From assembly GCF_018860975.1 (NCBI RefSeq), contig NZ_JAHKQI010000008.1:62001-126000 (forward strand): DNA of 64,000 nt, read 5' to 3'. A model generated the notes under the pieces. It did no database searches. It saw nothing but the letters and a program-made list of their open reading frames with translations, and was not told the DNA's origin. The DNA comes from Lentibacter algarum (lineage in GTDB: Bacteria > Pseudomonadota > Alphaproteobacteria > Rhodobacterales > Rhodobacteraceae). Positions 37,638 through 46,913 of the stretch are shown in pieces. Position 1 is the first letter of the stretch; each line of letters begins with the position of its first letter. The translations under genes were made by a program, and so were the position numbers.

Positions 37638-37987
37638 TACGTTTTGTATGTGTTTTCTGTATGTTAGCCGGTAGTGTTGGCGCAGAAAGCGTAACCGTTG
37701 GTACCGGAGCTGTTTTGCGCGGCCTTGATAAAGTCAGCGGCAAGACAACGGATATCGAGCTCGCGAATGGCACGACGACGGAGTATGGCCGTCTGGTGAT
37801 CTCGCTGGGCGAGTGCCGCTACCCTGAGGGCAACGCTTCTGGCGATGCTTACGCGTTTTTGACTGTTCGAGACAAGGGCGCTACAGAAAATGCGTTTTCA
37901 GGCTGGATGGTCGCTTCGGCACCATCTCTGAATGCGCTGGATCACTCGCGCTATGACGTTTGGGTCACGCGTTGCAAAACCAAATGA
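37634..37987 (+). CDS. DUF2155 domain-containing exported protein
   Basis: A 117-residue protein with a signal peptide (MIRFVCVFCMLAGSVGA), then LRGLDKVSGKTTDIELANGT and YAFLTVRD, the DUF2155 pattern. Overlap with mlaD suggests a linked envelope function. Its last 37 bp overlap the end of the convergent aat gene, so the two transcripts are partly antisense. Confidence 0.85.
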   Translation: MIRFVCVFCMLAGSVGAESVTVGTGAVLRGLDKVSGKTTDIELANGTTTEYGRLVISLGECRYPEGNASGDAYAFLTVRDKGATENAFSGWMVASAPSLNALDHSRYDVWVTRCKTK

Positions 37988-38586
37988 GCATCTAGCTCTA
38001 ACGGTGTTTGCAAAAATTTTCCTTCAATTCCAAGAGCTTCCGAGAGTTGACTGCGGTATGCTGCGCGGCTGATTTCTATGCCGCCGAGGCTGGCCAGATG
38101 CGGCGTTAGGAACTGGGTGTCAAAGAGTGTAAAGCCAGCACGGCTGAGGTGATCGACCAGATGCGCCAGCGCCAGCTTTGAGCCTCCGGTGCGGGCTGAA
38201 AACATGCTTTCCCCAAAAAACGCAGCGCCGAGAGAAACACCGTAAGTGCCACCGATGAGCTGCTGATCCTGGTAGATTTCAAAGGAATGTGCGAAGCCGA
38301 GCAGGTGTAACTCGGTGTATAAATCAAAGATTTCGGCGTTGATCCATGTTTCGTCTCGCGCGGCACAGGCCTGCACGACAGATCGAAAATCCTGATTTAT
38401 AGCAGGTAGATACTCGCGTTTCCTCATCTGCTTTGCGAGGCTGCGCGAGATGTGAAAACCGCCAAGAGGCATAACGCCGCGCTCGCGTGGGTCAACCCAG
38501 AATACCTCGGGGTCGTTGCGGCCCTCGGACATCGGAAAGATGCCCGAGGCATAGGCGTTCAGAACAATTTCTGGCGTCAGGCTCAT
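37951..38586 (-). CDS. aat: Leucyl/phenylalanyl-tRNA--protein transferase
   Basis: Adds Leu or Phe to N-terminal Arg or Lys of proteins, marking them for ClpAP in the N-end rule pathway. The 211-residue product has the family blocks YASGIFPMSEG, VFWVDPRERGVMPL, GGTYGVSLGAAFFGESMF and FTLFDTQFLTPHLASLGG. It lies 3 bp after accC on the same strand, probably the tail of the accBC transcript. Confidence 0.96.
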   Translation of the reverse strand: MSLTPEIVLNAYASGIFPMSEGRNDPEVFWVDPRERGVMPLGGFHISRSLAKQMRKREYLPAINQDFRSVVQACAARDETWINAEIFDLYTELHLLGFAHSFEIYQDQQLIGGTYGVSLGAAFFGESMFSARTGGSKLALAHLVDHLSRAGFTLFDTQFLTPHLASLGGIEISRAAYRSQLSEALGIEGKFLQTPLELDAHLVLQRVTQTS

Positions 38587-38589
38587 GCC

Positions 38590-39945
38590 TTACGCTTGGC
38601 TTTCGAGGTTCTCTTCAAGCCACTTTTCAAGCCAGTGAATGTTGTAGCCGCCGGAGTGGATGTCTTCTTCTTGCAGCAGCGCGTGAAAGAGCGGGATCGT
38701 GGTGTCGATTCCGTCAACGATCAACTCACCGAGTGCGCGATTGAGACGTGCCAAAGCTTCGGGGCGATCGCGGCCATGCACGATAAGCTTGCCGATCAAG
38801 CTGTCGTAGTAAGGCGGGATAGAATAGCCATCGTAGAGCGCGCTGTCCATGCGAACACCGAGGCCGCCGGGGGCGTGAAACTGCGAAATTTTGCCCGGGC
38901 AGGGCGTGAAGTCCGGTAGCTTTTCAGCATTGATACGCACTTCAATTGCGTGGCCGTTGATCTCCAGATCATCTTGGGTGAAAGACATCGGCAAGCCTTC
39001 AGCGACGCGGATCTGTTCGCGCACGAGATCAACGCCGAAGATTGCTTCGGTGACGGGGTGCTCAACTTGCAGGCGGGTGTTCATCTCGATGAAATAGAAC
39101 TCTCCGTTTTCATAGAGAAACTCGATGGTTCCCGCGCCGATGTAGTTGATGTCAGCGCAGGCGTCAGCGCAGACTTTGCCGATAGCGGCGCGCTCTTTGG
39201 CCGTGATCGTCGGGCCGGGGGCCTCTTCAAACACTTTTTGGTGGCGCCGCTGCAAAGAGCAGTCACGTTCGCCCAGGTGCACGGCCTTGCCTTTACCGTC
39301 ACCGAACACCTGAATTTCGATGTGGCGCGGTGTCGTCAGGTATTTTTCGATGTAGACTTCGTCATTGCCGAAGTTTGACTTGCCCTCGGCGCGTGCGGTT
39401 TGGAAAGCGCTTGGCATATCGGCCGCTGTCTCTGCGACTTTCATACCTTTGCCGCCACCTCCGGCTGTGGCCTTGATGATCACCGGATAGCCCATTTCCG
39501 CGCCGATGCGCTCGGCTTCTTCCAGGGTATCAACACCACCATCGGAACCGGGAACAACCGGAACACCGAGTTTGATCATGGTTTCTTTGGCGGTGATCTT
39601 GTCTCCCATGACACGAATGTGCTCGGCTGTCGGGCCGATAAATGTCAGGTCGTGGTCTTCGATGATCTGCACAAAGTTGGCATTTTCCGAAAGGAAGCCA
39701 TAGCCGGGGTGGATAGCTTGCGCTCCGGTGATTTCGCAGGCAGCGATAATTGCGGGGATGCTGAGATAGCTCTCGGTGCCTGAGGGTGGGCCGATGCAAA
39801 CGCTTTCGTCGGCCATGCGCACATGCATGGCGTCGCTGTCGGCGGTTGAGTGAACGGCGACGCTCTTGATACCCATTTCACGGCAGGCGCGGATCACCCG
39901 AAGGGCGATTTCGCCACGGTTGGCGATGAGGACTTTTTCTATCAT
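38590..39945 (-). CDS. accC: Acetyl-CoA carboxylase, biotin carboxylase subunit
   Basis: ATP-dependent carboxylation of biotin on AccB in the first committed step of fatty acid synthesis. 451 residues; N-terminal [20 protein letters not shown], the ATP-grasp glycine loop [13 protein letters not shown] and the [14 protein letters not shown] motif are intact. It starts 9 bp after accB. The pair plus aat forms one minus-strand run. Confidence 0.98.
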   Translation of the reverse strand: MIEKVLIANRGEIALRVIRACREMGIKSVAVHSTADSDAMHVRMADESVCIGPPSGTESYLSIPAIIAACEITGAQAIHPGYGFLSENANFVQIIEDHDLTFIGPTAEHIRVMGDKITAKETMIKLGVPVVPGSDGGVDTLEEAERIGAEMGYPVIIKATAGGGGKGMKVAETAADMPSAFQTARAEGKSNFGNDEVYIEKYLTTPRHIEIQVFGDGKGKAVHLGERDCSLQRRHQKVFEEAPGPTITAKERAAIGKVCADACADINYIGAGTIEFLYENGEFYFIEMNTRLQVEHPVTEAIFGVDLVREQIRVAEGLPMSFTQDDLEINGHAIEVRINAEKLPDFTPCPGKISQFHAPGGLGVRMDSALYDGYSIPPYYDSLIGKLIVHGRDRPEALARLNRALGELIVDGIDTTIPLFHALLQEEDIHSGGYNIHWLEKWLEENLESQA

Positions 39946-39954
39946 ATCAGAACC

Positions 39955-40452
39955 TTACTCGATGATGACGAGTGGTGCGCCAAACTCGACGACGCCGCCA
40001 TCCTCAACAAGGATGCGCTTGATAGTGCCGGACTTGGGCGCTGGTATGTGGTTCATGGTTTTCATCGCTTCGACGATCAGCAAGGTGTCGCCCTCAGAGA
40101 CTTGCGCGCCGACGCTGATAAAGGCGGGGGCGCTTGGCTCGGGTTGCAGGTAGACCGTGCCGACCATCGGAGAATTGACGGCACCCGGATGCGAGGCAGG
40201 GTCGGCGGCGGCGGCTTCGGCAGGTGCGGCTGCGGCGGCTGGTGCGGCGGCTGCCGGGGCTGCTGCGGCGATGGCTGGCGTAGCTGCAACTTGCACAACT
40301 TCGTTCCGGCGGCTGACGCGGACATTGAGGCTGTCGTTTTCGCCATAGTCACGCTTGACGTTCAGCTCTGTCAGGTCATTTTCGTTGAGAAGCTGCGCGA
40401 GTGCTTCAATAAAGGCTACGTCGCTTGCGTAGGTGCCGGCTTTTTTTGTCAT
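39955..40452 (-). CDS. accB: Acetyl-CoA carboxylase biotin carboxyl carrier protein
   Basis: A 165-residue carrier. An N-terminal domain (1-55) is joined by an Ala/Pro-rich linker (56-85) to the biotinyl domain. The biotin site is EAMKTMN with K131. BirA encoded at 15177 should be its modifying enzyme. The promoter must lie in the 134 bp between the upstream LuxR-type gene and this ATG. Confidence 0.97.
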   Translation of the reverse strand: MTKKAGTYASDVAFIEALAQLLNENDLTELNVKRDYGENDSLNVRVSRRNEVVQVAATPAIAAAAPAAAAPAAAAAPAEAAAADPASHPGAVNSPMVGTVYLQPEPSAPAFISVGAQVSEGDTLLIVEAMKTMNHIPAPKSGTIKRILVEDGGVVEFGAPLVIIE

Positions 40453-40586
40453 TTTGTCCTCGGTTACTTATGCTTGACGGTAGGTCAGCGTTTGGAACTT
40501 TGTAACCCAACTCTGAGCGCGTGAAAAGCCGCATCTCTGCTCAAGGAAATGCCGGTTACAGACATGAAACGAGGGGCGAGCGCGCG

Positions 40587-41138
40587 TTATAGCGGCATTC
40601 CCGAGAGTTTTGCCACCAGTTCGGCTAGTTTGCGGGCGCCGAATTTCTGCTGCAAGCGGGCGCGATAAACTTCGATCGTGCGGTAACTGAGCCCGAGCTC
40701 ACGGCCAATTTCCTTGCTGGTAAGGCCACGACAGGTGAAAATTGCCACGTCGCGCTCTCGCTGGCTGAGGCTGACAACGGGGCGCTCTTCAGAGAGGTCA
40801 GAAAAGCTCCAGATGCCTTGTGCAAAAGGGCTCTCGGGCGTCAGTGAATTGCCACGCACCCGGCACCAGAACAGCGAGCTGTCGCGCCGTCGCATGATGC
40901 GCTCGTCGGAATAACGGCCGGTTTTACGCATTGCCGCGAGGCCGCGCTCACCTGTGCGCTCGTAGTCTTCCTGCGAGGCATAGAGGTGTTGCAAGGGCAG
41001 ATCGATGTACTCGGCGGGCGTGCCGCCAAACACCTGAGCGAACTGCATGTTGCAACGCTTGATCACCCGGTTTTCGAGGATCACGAGGCCAACGGGCGCG
41101 TGGGCAAAACCCAGATCGGAGAGAGTGTCTTGTGACAT
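40587..41138 (-). CDS. PAS-LuxR family transcriptional regulator
   Basis: A 183-residue regulator from ATG 41138 (a GTG at 41144 is an alternative). Residues 1-118 look like a PAS domain (LGFAHAPVGLVILENR; FGGTPAEYIDLP; SSLFWCRVRGNSL). Residues 122-180 form a GerE-type helix-turn-helix (LSQRERDVAIFTCRGLTSKE, then YRTIEVYRARLQQKF). There is no receiver domain, so activity probably follows a PAS ligand or protein partner. It is divergent from the acyl-CoA ligase across 104 bp, a usual regulator-target layout. Confidence 0.85.
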   Translation of the reverse strand: MSQDTLSDLGFAHAPVGLVILENRVIKRCNMQFAQVFGGTPAEYIDLPLQHLYASQEDYERTGERGLAAMRKTGRYSDERIMRRRDSSLFWCRVRGNSLTPESPFAQGIWSFSDLSEERPVVSLSQRERDVAIFTCRGLTSKEIGRELGLSYRTIEVYRARLQQKFGARKLAELVAKLSGMPL

Positions 41139-41242
41139 GACCACAAAATGACGGCTTTTGGAGGGCGCTGCAAGGGTGCCGTATTTCTACGGATTGCGCG
41201 GCGGGGCACTGGCGTGTTTTGGTGAATTCAGGGAGATTTCAA

Positions 41243-42787
41243 ATGAACATAGCTGAGTATTTACACCGCACCGCACAGGTGAAAGGCGCTGAGGGTGCTT
41301 TGTTTTCGGGGCATGAATGCGTTGCATCCTATGCCAGCTTTGCTGCGCAGGCAGGCGCTGTCGGGGCGTGGCTGTTGGCAAGGGGTGTGACGGCCGGCCA
41401 GCCCGTGGCTATTTTTATGAAGAACAGGCCTGAGTATCTGATTGTGCAATACGGCATCTGGATGATCGGAGCGGTTGCTGTTCCGATCAACGCGAAGCTA
41501 CACGGGCGCGAAGCGGCGTGGGTTGTCGAAAACGCACAAGCGAAGCTGACTTTTGTTTCTGATGCGCTCGGCAGTGATCTAGGCAGTGATCTAGGCAGTG
41601 CGCTTGCTGAGGCAGGCTGTGAGTCCGAGCTTGTTGTGGTCGGCGGCGCCGCGTTTGACGAGGCCTTACAGACAGCACCTCTGCCAAGGCCTGTGAGCTG
41701 TGACAGCGATGATCTGGCTTGGCTGTTCTATACTTCGGGCACAACAGGGCGGCCCAAAGGGGTGATGATAAGCCATCGGATGTTGCGGGCTATGGCCCTG
41801 TGTTACTTTGCCGATGTTGATCAGGTTTCAGCCAATGACGCAGCGCTTTACGCTGCCCCCGCCAGTCACGGCGCAGGGATCTATAACATTATGCATGTGA
41901 TGGCAGGGGCGCGGCACGTCTTCCCGCTTTCTGGCGGGTTTGACGAGGCCGAAGTCTTTGATCTGGCGCGCAGTTTTGGCTCGGCACATATGTTTGCTGC
42001 GCCAACAATGGTGAAGCGGTTGACGCAGGCAGCCAAGGCCGCAGGCGAGAGCGGCGAGGGCTTGCGCACCGTGGTTTATGCGGGCGGGCCGATGTATACG
42101 GCCGATATCATCGAAGCCGAGGCGCATTTTGGGCCGGTGTTTGTGCAGATTTACGGGCAGGGCGAGTGTCCGATGGGCATCACTGCGCTAAGCCGGGCCG
42201 ATGTGAGTGACCGCAGCCACCCGCGTTGGCGCGAGCGTCTCGGCAGTGTCGGGCGCGCGCAGTCGGCTGTAGAGGTGATTGTCGCGGATGAGCAGGGCCA
42301 TGAGCTGCCAGCAGGGAATGTCGGAGAGATCATGGTGCGCGGTGATATCGTGATGTCGGGGTACTGGAACAATGCCGAGGCGAGCGCAAAAACATTGCGC
42401 GACGGGTGGTTGCTGACAGGTGATATGGGCAGCATGGACGCTGACGGCTATGTCACGATGCACGATCGCAGCAAGGATATGATCATCACCGGTGGCTCGA
42501 ATGTCTACCCGCGGGAAGTTGAGGAAGTGTTGCTTGAACTGGCTGATGTGGAAGAGGCCAGCGTTGTTGGCCGTGCGCATCCCGAGTGGGGGGAAGATGT
42601 GGTTGCTTTCGTAGTCATGCGGGCTGGCTCTGTGCTTGACGCGGCAGCGCTTGATGCTCATTGCCTGAGCAACATTGCCCGTTTCAAACGCCCGAAAGAC
42701 TACATCGCGCTTGAGGCCTTGCCGAAGAATAATTACGGCAAGGTGCTCAAGACGGAGCTGCGCAAGAAATTGAAAACGCGTGCTTAA
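41243..42787 (+). CDS. Acyl-CoA synthetase / AMP-dependent ligase
   Basis: A 514-residue ANL-superfamily enzyme that activates a carboxylate via acyl-AMP. Motifs: the P-loop-like FYTSGTTGRPKGVMISH near residue 166, QIYGQGEC as the A5-like segment, GWLLTGDMG, and the C-terminal lysine in KNNYGKVLKTELRK. ATG 41243 follows GGGAGATTTC. A short in-frame repeat (GSDLGSDLGS) lies near residue 110. Substrate not evident; closest in style to medium/long-chain or aromatic-acid ligases. Divergent from the PAS-LuxR gene. Confidence 0.9.
   Translation: MNIAEYLHRTAQVKGAEGALFSGHECVASYASFAAQAGAVGAWLLARGVTAGQPVAIFMKNRPEYLIVQYGIWMIGAVAVPINAKLHGREAAWVVENAQAKLTFVSDALGSDLGSDLGSALAEAGCESELVVVGGAAFDEALQTAPLPRPVSCDSDDLAWLFYTSGTTGRPKGVMISHRMLRAMALCYFADVDQVSANDAALYAAPASHGAGIYNIMHVMAGARHVFPLSGGFDEAEVFDLARSFGSAHMFAAPTMVKRLTQAAKAAGESGEGLRTVVYAGGPMYTADIIEAEAHFGPVFVQIYGQGECPMGITALSRADVSDRSHPRWRERLGSVGRAQSAVEVIVADEQGHELPAGNVGEIMVRGDIVMSGYWNNAEASAKTLRDGWLLTGDMGSMDADGYVTMHDRSKDMIITGGSNVYPREVEEVLLELADVEEASVVGRAHPEWGEDVVAFVVMRAGSVLDAAALDAHCLSNIARFKRPKDYIALEALPKNNYGKVLKTELRKKLKTRA
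41570..41600 (+). repeat. In-frame 12-bp tandem repeat inside the acyl-CoA ligase
   Basis: GGCAGTGATCTA occurs twice (41570-41581, 41582-41593) with a partial third copy to 41600. It encodes GSDLGSDLGS in a surface loop. Twelve bp keeps the frame, so the loop could vary in length between strains. Confidence 0.85.
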
Positions 42788-42790
42788 ACA

Positions 42791-43096
42791 CTATTCGTTC
42801 ATTTGTTCTTGCACATCATCGAGTTCTTGTTGGAGGCGCATTTCTGTTAGGTAAGCTGCCGTGAGCCCGCCGTAGCTGTTGTGCAGTGCGGTGCGATGTG
42901 TGATCGGCAGGCTGCTGTTTTGCGAACTTCGGCTTTCCATCATCAGGCGTGCAGAATCCATAGCGCTTGATTGCGCCACTGCTTGCTGTGTTTCGGTCTT
43001 AACCTGCGGCGTTGGGCTTATGGCCACCCGCTCTTGCAGGGCGAGCGATGTGGCCGACGCGATGCGGGGACCGCTTAGAGAATCGATAGATGACAT
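42791..43096 (-). CDS. Small protein of unknown function
   Basis: A 101-residue product from ATG 43096, preceded by GGAGCC; a GTG at 43126 is possible. It is polar, rich in Ser, Ala and Gln, with a C-terminal helical segment (YLTEMRLQQELDDVQEQMNE) that could form a coiled coil. No signal peptide, TM segment or known motif. It ends 3 bp from the acyl-CoA ligase stop on the opposite strand. I assign no function. Confidence 0.5.
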   Translation of the reverse strand: MSSIDSLSGPRIASATSLALQERVAISPTPQVKTETQQAVAQSSAMDSARLMMESRSSQNSSLPITHRTALHNSYGGLTAAYLTEMRLQQELDDVQEQMNE

Positions 43097-43294
43097 TGTC
43101 TTTGGCTCCGGTCTTGGAGCCCCCACCGTTGACTAGATTGCGCGGCAAACCTTACCAGTGAGTTAAGAAACCGAGGTTGAGACAAGTTGTAGAGGTTTTG
43201 AAGCCGGTGCTTGCAGCATAGTATTTCCTTCAATGCATGTGGATGAAAACAGGGCCCTGGTGACAAACAATTTGTGTTGACCTGCTTCCAAGCA

Positions 43295-43310
43295 TTTGTT
43301 TGCAAACAAA
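43295..43310. promoter_or_regulatory. Perfect 16-bp palindrome with TTTGCAAA core
   Basis: TTTGTTTGCAAACAAA is a perfect palindrome just past the acs terminator and about 200 bp upstream of the small unknown gene. A second dyad, ACAAA-CAA-TTTGT, lies at 43263-43275. TTTGCAAA is the core recognised by RamB/PrpR-type XRE regulators in actinobacteria; a relative of that family is encoded at 50868. Regulatory role inferred. Confidence 0.45.
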
Positions 43311-43312
43311 AA

Positions 43313-43334
43313 AAGAGCGCTCGAAAGCGCCCTT
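43313..43334 (-). terminator. Rho-independent terminator after acs
   Basis: On the minus strand GGGCGC-TTTCGA-GCGCTC forms a 6-bp stem, followed by TTTTTTTG. It lies about 30 bp beyond the acs stop and ends the liv-acs run. Confidence 0.8.
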
Positions 43335-43362
43335 GAGGTTGGTTTAGGTCGGATTTAAGCGC

Positions 43363-45309
43363 TTAGGCTTTGTTCATCCGGTTCTCTATCAGCTCATCAA
43401 CGACGGCAGGCTCAGCCAATGTCGAGATGTCGCCAAGCGCGCCATAGTCGTTCTCGGCGATTTTGCGCAGGATGCGGCGCATGATCTTGCCAGAGCGGGT
43501 TTTCGGCAGGCCGGGTGCCCATTGCAGCATGTCGGGCGAAGCGATCGGGCCGATCTCGGTGCGCACCCAAGTGCGCAGTTCTTTGCGCAATTCCTCGGTT
43601 GGCTCGACGTCGTTCATCAGCGTGACGTAGCAATAGATGCCTTGGCCTTTGATGTCGTGTGGGTAGCCAACCACGGCGGCTTCGGCCACGGCAGCGTGGG
43701 CGACGAGGGCGCTTTCAACTTCGGCGGTGCCCATACGGTGACCGGAAACATTGATCACGTCGTCAACGCGACCGGTGATCCAGTAGTCGCCGTCTTCGTC
43801 GCGTTTGCATCCGTCGCCTGCGAAGTAATAACCTTTATAATCGGAGAAGTAGGTCTTCTCGAAACGCTCGTGGTCGCCCCAGACGGTGCGCATTTGACCA
43901 GGCCAGCTGGCCTTCATGCAGAGCACGCCCTCAACAGGGTAGGTGTGGATTTCCTCGCCGGACGTTGGCTCTAGCACCACGGGCTGCACACCAAAGAAGG
44001 GTTTCATTGCCGAGCCGGGCTTGGTTGCGTGGGCGCCGGGCAGGGGCGTCATCATGTGGCCGCCTGTTTCGGTCTGCCACCATGTGTCAACGATCGGGCA
44101 TTTGCCGTTGCCGACCTTGTCGTTGTACCAGTTCCAGGCTTCAGGGTTGATCGGCTCGCCAACTGTGCCGAGCACCTTGAGGCTGCTGAGGTCGTGGCCT
44201 TCAACAAAGCTGTCGCCTTGGCCCATGAGGGCGCGCAGAGCTGTGGGCGCGGTGTAAAACTGGTTAACTTTGTGCTTTTCACAAACCTGCCAGAAGCGTG
44301 ATGCATCCGGGTAGGTTGGCGTGCCTTCAAACATGAGTGTCGTCGCGCCGTTGGCGAGCGGGCCGTAGACGATATAGCTGTGACCAGTGACCCAGCCAAC
44401 ATCGGCGGTGCACCAGAATACGTCGCCATCGTGGTAATCGAAAGTGAGCTCCTGGGTCATCGCAGCATAGACGAGATAACCGCCGGAGCTGTGCACAACG
44501 CCTTTTGGCTGGCCTGTTGAACCTGAAGTGTAGAGGATGAACAGCGGGTCTTCGGCGTTCATTTCCTCAGGGGGGCAGTCGGCCGAGACTTTCTCGATTT
44601 CTTCGTGATACCAGAAGTCGAGATCGCCGCGCCAAGCGACTTGCTCGCCGGTGCGCTTGACCACAAGGCATTTCACTTCATCGAAATCATTCAGCAGCGC
44701 TTGGTTGACGTTGTCTTTAAGCTTGGTGGTACGGCCGCCGCGCGGTGCGTGATCGGCTGTGATCACCAGCTTGGCGTGGCACCCGTTAACCCGTGCGCCG
44801 AGGGCGTCAGGGCTAAAGCCAGCGAAGACGATCGAGTGTATGGCACCAATGCGTGCGCAGGCCAACATGGCGTAAGCGGCTTCAGGGATCATCGGCATAT
44901 AGAGCACAACACGGTCGCCCTTACCAACGCCCAGAGACTTGATAACATTGGCCATTTTACTGACGTTGTGGTGCAGCTCTTTATAGGTGATGTGCTGGGC
45001 TGGCTCGTCGGGGCTGTCGGGCTCAAACAGGATCGCGGTTTGGTCACCGCGTGTTTCGAGGTGACGGTCAATGCAGTTTGCCGAGACATTCAGCGTGCCG
45101 TCTTCAAACCACTTGATGCTGACGTTGCCAGGCTCATAAGAGACATTGCTGACCTTGGTAAAAGGTTTGATCCAGTCAATGCGCTTGCCGTGTTCGGCCC
45201 AGAAGGCGTCAGGGTCTTTGACTGAGGCAGCATACATCTCGTCATACTTCGCTGCGTCGATGTGAGCGTTTTTGATCATTTCGGCGGAGGGGGGGTATGT
45301 TTCTGACAT
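43363..45309 (-). CDS. acs: Acetyl-CoA synthetase
   Basis: Converts acetate, ATP and CoA to acetyl-CoA; 648 residues, the usual length. Motifs include [40 protein letters not shown] and the C-terminal [15 protein letters not shown] with the lysine that is typically acetylated. It lies 63 bp behind livF on the same strand with no terminator in between, so it is probably the last gene of the transporter transcript, or has an extra promoter there. Confidence 0.97.
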   Translation of the reverse strand: MSETYPPSAEMIKNAHIDAAKYDEMYAASVKDPDAFWAEHGKRIDWIKPFTKVSNVSYEPGNVSIKWFEDGTLNVSANCIDRHLETRGDQTAILFEPDSPDEPAQHITYKELHHNVSKMANVIKSLGVGKGDRVVLYMPMIPEAAYAMLACARIGAIHSIVFAGFSPDALGARVNGCHAKLVITADHAPRGGRTTKLKDNVNQALLNDFDEVKCLVVKRTGEQVAWRGDLDFWYHEEIEKVSADCPPEEMNAEDPLFILYTSGSTGQPKGVVHSSGGYLVYAAMTQELTFDYHDGDVFWCTADVGWVTGHSYIVYGPLANGATTLMFEGTPTYPDASRFWQVCEKHKVNQFYTAPTALRALMGQGDSFVEGHDLSSLKVLGTVGEPINPEAWNWYNDKVGNGKCPIVDTWWQTETGGHMMTPLPGAHATKPGSAMKPFFGVQPVVLEPTSGEEIHTYPVEGVLCMKASWPGQMRTVWGDHERFEKTYFSDYKGYYFAGDGCKRDEDGDYWITGRVDDVINVSGHRMGTAEVESALVAHAAVAEAAVVGYPHDIKGQGIYCYVTLMNDVEPTEELRKELRTWVRTEIGPIASPDMLQWAPGLPKTRSGKIMRRILRKIAENDYGALGDISTLAEPAVVDELIENRMNKA

Positions 45310-45372
45310 GATGCTTCCCAGTATGCTTCTCGGTTTGGTTTAGACGTGGTTCGTAGACTGCGGCAGACCTGC

Positions 45373-46128
45373 CTAGATAGCAAGATACTCTGCGCGCAGC
45401 TCTTCGTTCTCGAGCACTTCGGCGGCGCTACCGTCAAATACGATGCCGCCAGTGTCAAGGATCACGGCGCGGTCGGCAAGGGCCAGAGCACGCACAGCGT
45501 TTTGCTCAACGAGGATCGTGGTGATGCCTTGGGCTTTGATGATGCGCAGGGTTTTTTCGATCTCGTCAACGATGACAGGCGCGAGGCCTTCATATGGCTC
45601 GTCAAGCAACAGCACTTTGATGTCACGCGCCAAAGCACGTGCGATTGCCAGCATTTGTTGCTCGCCGCCCGAAAGGGTGATGCCCTCTTGCTTGCGACGC
45701 TCGCCAAGGCGCGGGAAAAGCTCGTAAAGACGCTCGATTGACCAGCCGATAGGCGGGGCGATTTGCGCCAGTTGCAGGTTTTCTTCAACCGTTAGGCCGG
45801 CGATGATCGAGCGGTCTTCCGGCACAAGGCCGATACCGAGTTGCGCCGCTTCATAGCTTGATTTGTCGTGCAAAGACACGTGATCAAGCCAGATCTCGCC
45901 ATGTGTGACTTGTGGGTCATCCATGCGTGCAATCGAGCGCAATGTCGATGTTTTACCAGCGCCGTTGCGCCCCAGAAGCGCGAGGATCTCGCCTTCGTGG
46001 ACGTTAAAGCTGATGTTTTGGACAATGTAACTCTCGCCATAGTAGCTCTCCATTTCCCAGATCGAGAGGAAGGCGGGGGCGTTTGCAGCGAGGTTTTTGC
46101 CGTGTGAGGCGTCGGGTTTCGTGTTCAT
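45373..46128 (-). CDS. livF: Branched-chain amino acid-type ABC transporter ATPase LivF
   Basis: One of two ATPases of a HAAT-type importer. The 251-residue product has Walker A GRNGAGKTST, the signature LSGGEQQM and Walker B VLLLDEPYEGLAP. The first 23 residues are a non-conserved extension before the family start. It follows livG by 11 bp. The liv symbol denotes family; the carried substrate may not be a branched-chain amino acid. Confidence 0.93.
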   Translation of the reverse strand: MNTKPDASHGKNLAANAPAFLSIWEMESYYGESYIVQNISFNVHEGEILALLGRNGAGKTSTLRSIARMDDPQVTHGEIWLDHVSLHDKSSYEAAQLGIGLVPEDRSIIAGLTVEENLQLAQIAPPIGWSIERLYELFPRLGERRKQEGITLSGGEQQMLAIARALARDIKVLLLDEPYEGLAPVIVDEIEKTLRIIKAQGITTILVEQNAVRALALADRAVILDTGGIVFDGSAAEVLENEELRAEYLAI

Positions 46129-46139
46129 GTGAATATTCC

Positions 46140-46901
46140 TTACGCCGCTGCGGTTTCGCCAAGGTAGGCTTCGCGCACTTTGGGGTGGCCTTTGATGTTC
46201 TCTGGGTCGTCCTCAACCAGTGGCGTGCCTTGGGCAAGCACTGTGATGCGGTCGGCCAGCGAGAAGACAACATGCATGTCGTGCTCGATGATGGCGATGG
46301 TGATATCGCGCTCGTCTTTGATCTGTTTGAGCAGGTCGATAGTGTTGTTGGTATCGGCGCGGGCCATACCGGCTGTCGGCTCGTCAAGCAGCAGCAAGCG
46401 TGGTTCCTGTGACAGGCACATGCCAATCTCAAGGCGGCGTTTGTCACCACGTGACATCGACGCTGCATGCATCTCGCGTTTGTCGGCCATATTCATGTCT
46501 TCCAGCATGTGCTCGGCATGCTCGACGATCTCTTTTTCGGCGAACATGTTTTCAAATGCATGCATGCGGAAAGCGCCGTCTCGCTTGGCGAAGATCGGGA
46601 TCATCATGTTTTCCAGAACTGAAAGATCACCAAATATTTCAGGGGTTTGGAAGACGCGGCTAATGCCCATCTGGTTGATCTCGTAGGGTGTGCGGCCCAG
46701 AACAGACTGCCCGTCAAACATCACCGATCCGGTGTCAGGCATGAGCTTGCCAACAAAGCAGTTGAGCAGAGTTGACTTGCCCGCGCCGTTCGGGCCGATG
46801 ATTGCGTGGCAAGTGTTTTCCTTCACATCCAACTCGACTTTGTTAAGAGCCTGCAGCCCGCCAAAGCGTTTGCCGACGTTTTTGACTTCAAGAATACCCA
46901 T
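46140..46901 (-). CDS. livG: Branched-chain amino acid-type ABC transporter ATPase LivG
   Basis: Second ATPase of the importer, 253 residues. Walker A GPNGAGKSTLLNC and Walker B LLLLDEPTAGMARADT are intact. The signature reads MSRGDKRRLEIG instead of the usual LSGGxQRxLEI, a variation seen in some LivG proteins. Start ATG 46901 behind GGAGAGAC. It lies 12 bp after livM. Confidence 0.93.
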   Translation of the reverse strand: MGILEVKNVGKRFGGLQALNKVELDVKENTCHAIIGPNGAGKSTLLNCFVGKLMPDTGSVMFDGQSVLGRTPYEINQMGISRVFQTPEIFGDLSVLENMMIPIFAKRDGAFRMHAFENMFAEKEIVEHAEHMLEDMNMADKREMHAASMSRGDKRRLEIGMCLSQEPRLLLLDEPTAGMARADTNNTIDLLKQIKDERDITIAIIEHDMHVVFSLADRITVLAQGTPLVEDDPENIKGHPKVREAYLGETAAA

Positions 46902-46913
46902 TAAAGTCTCTCC

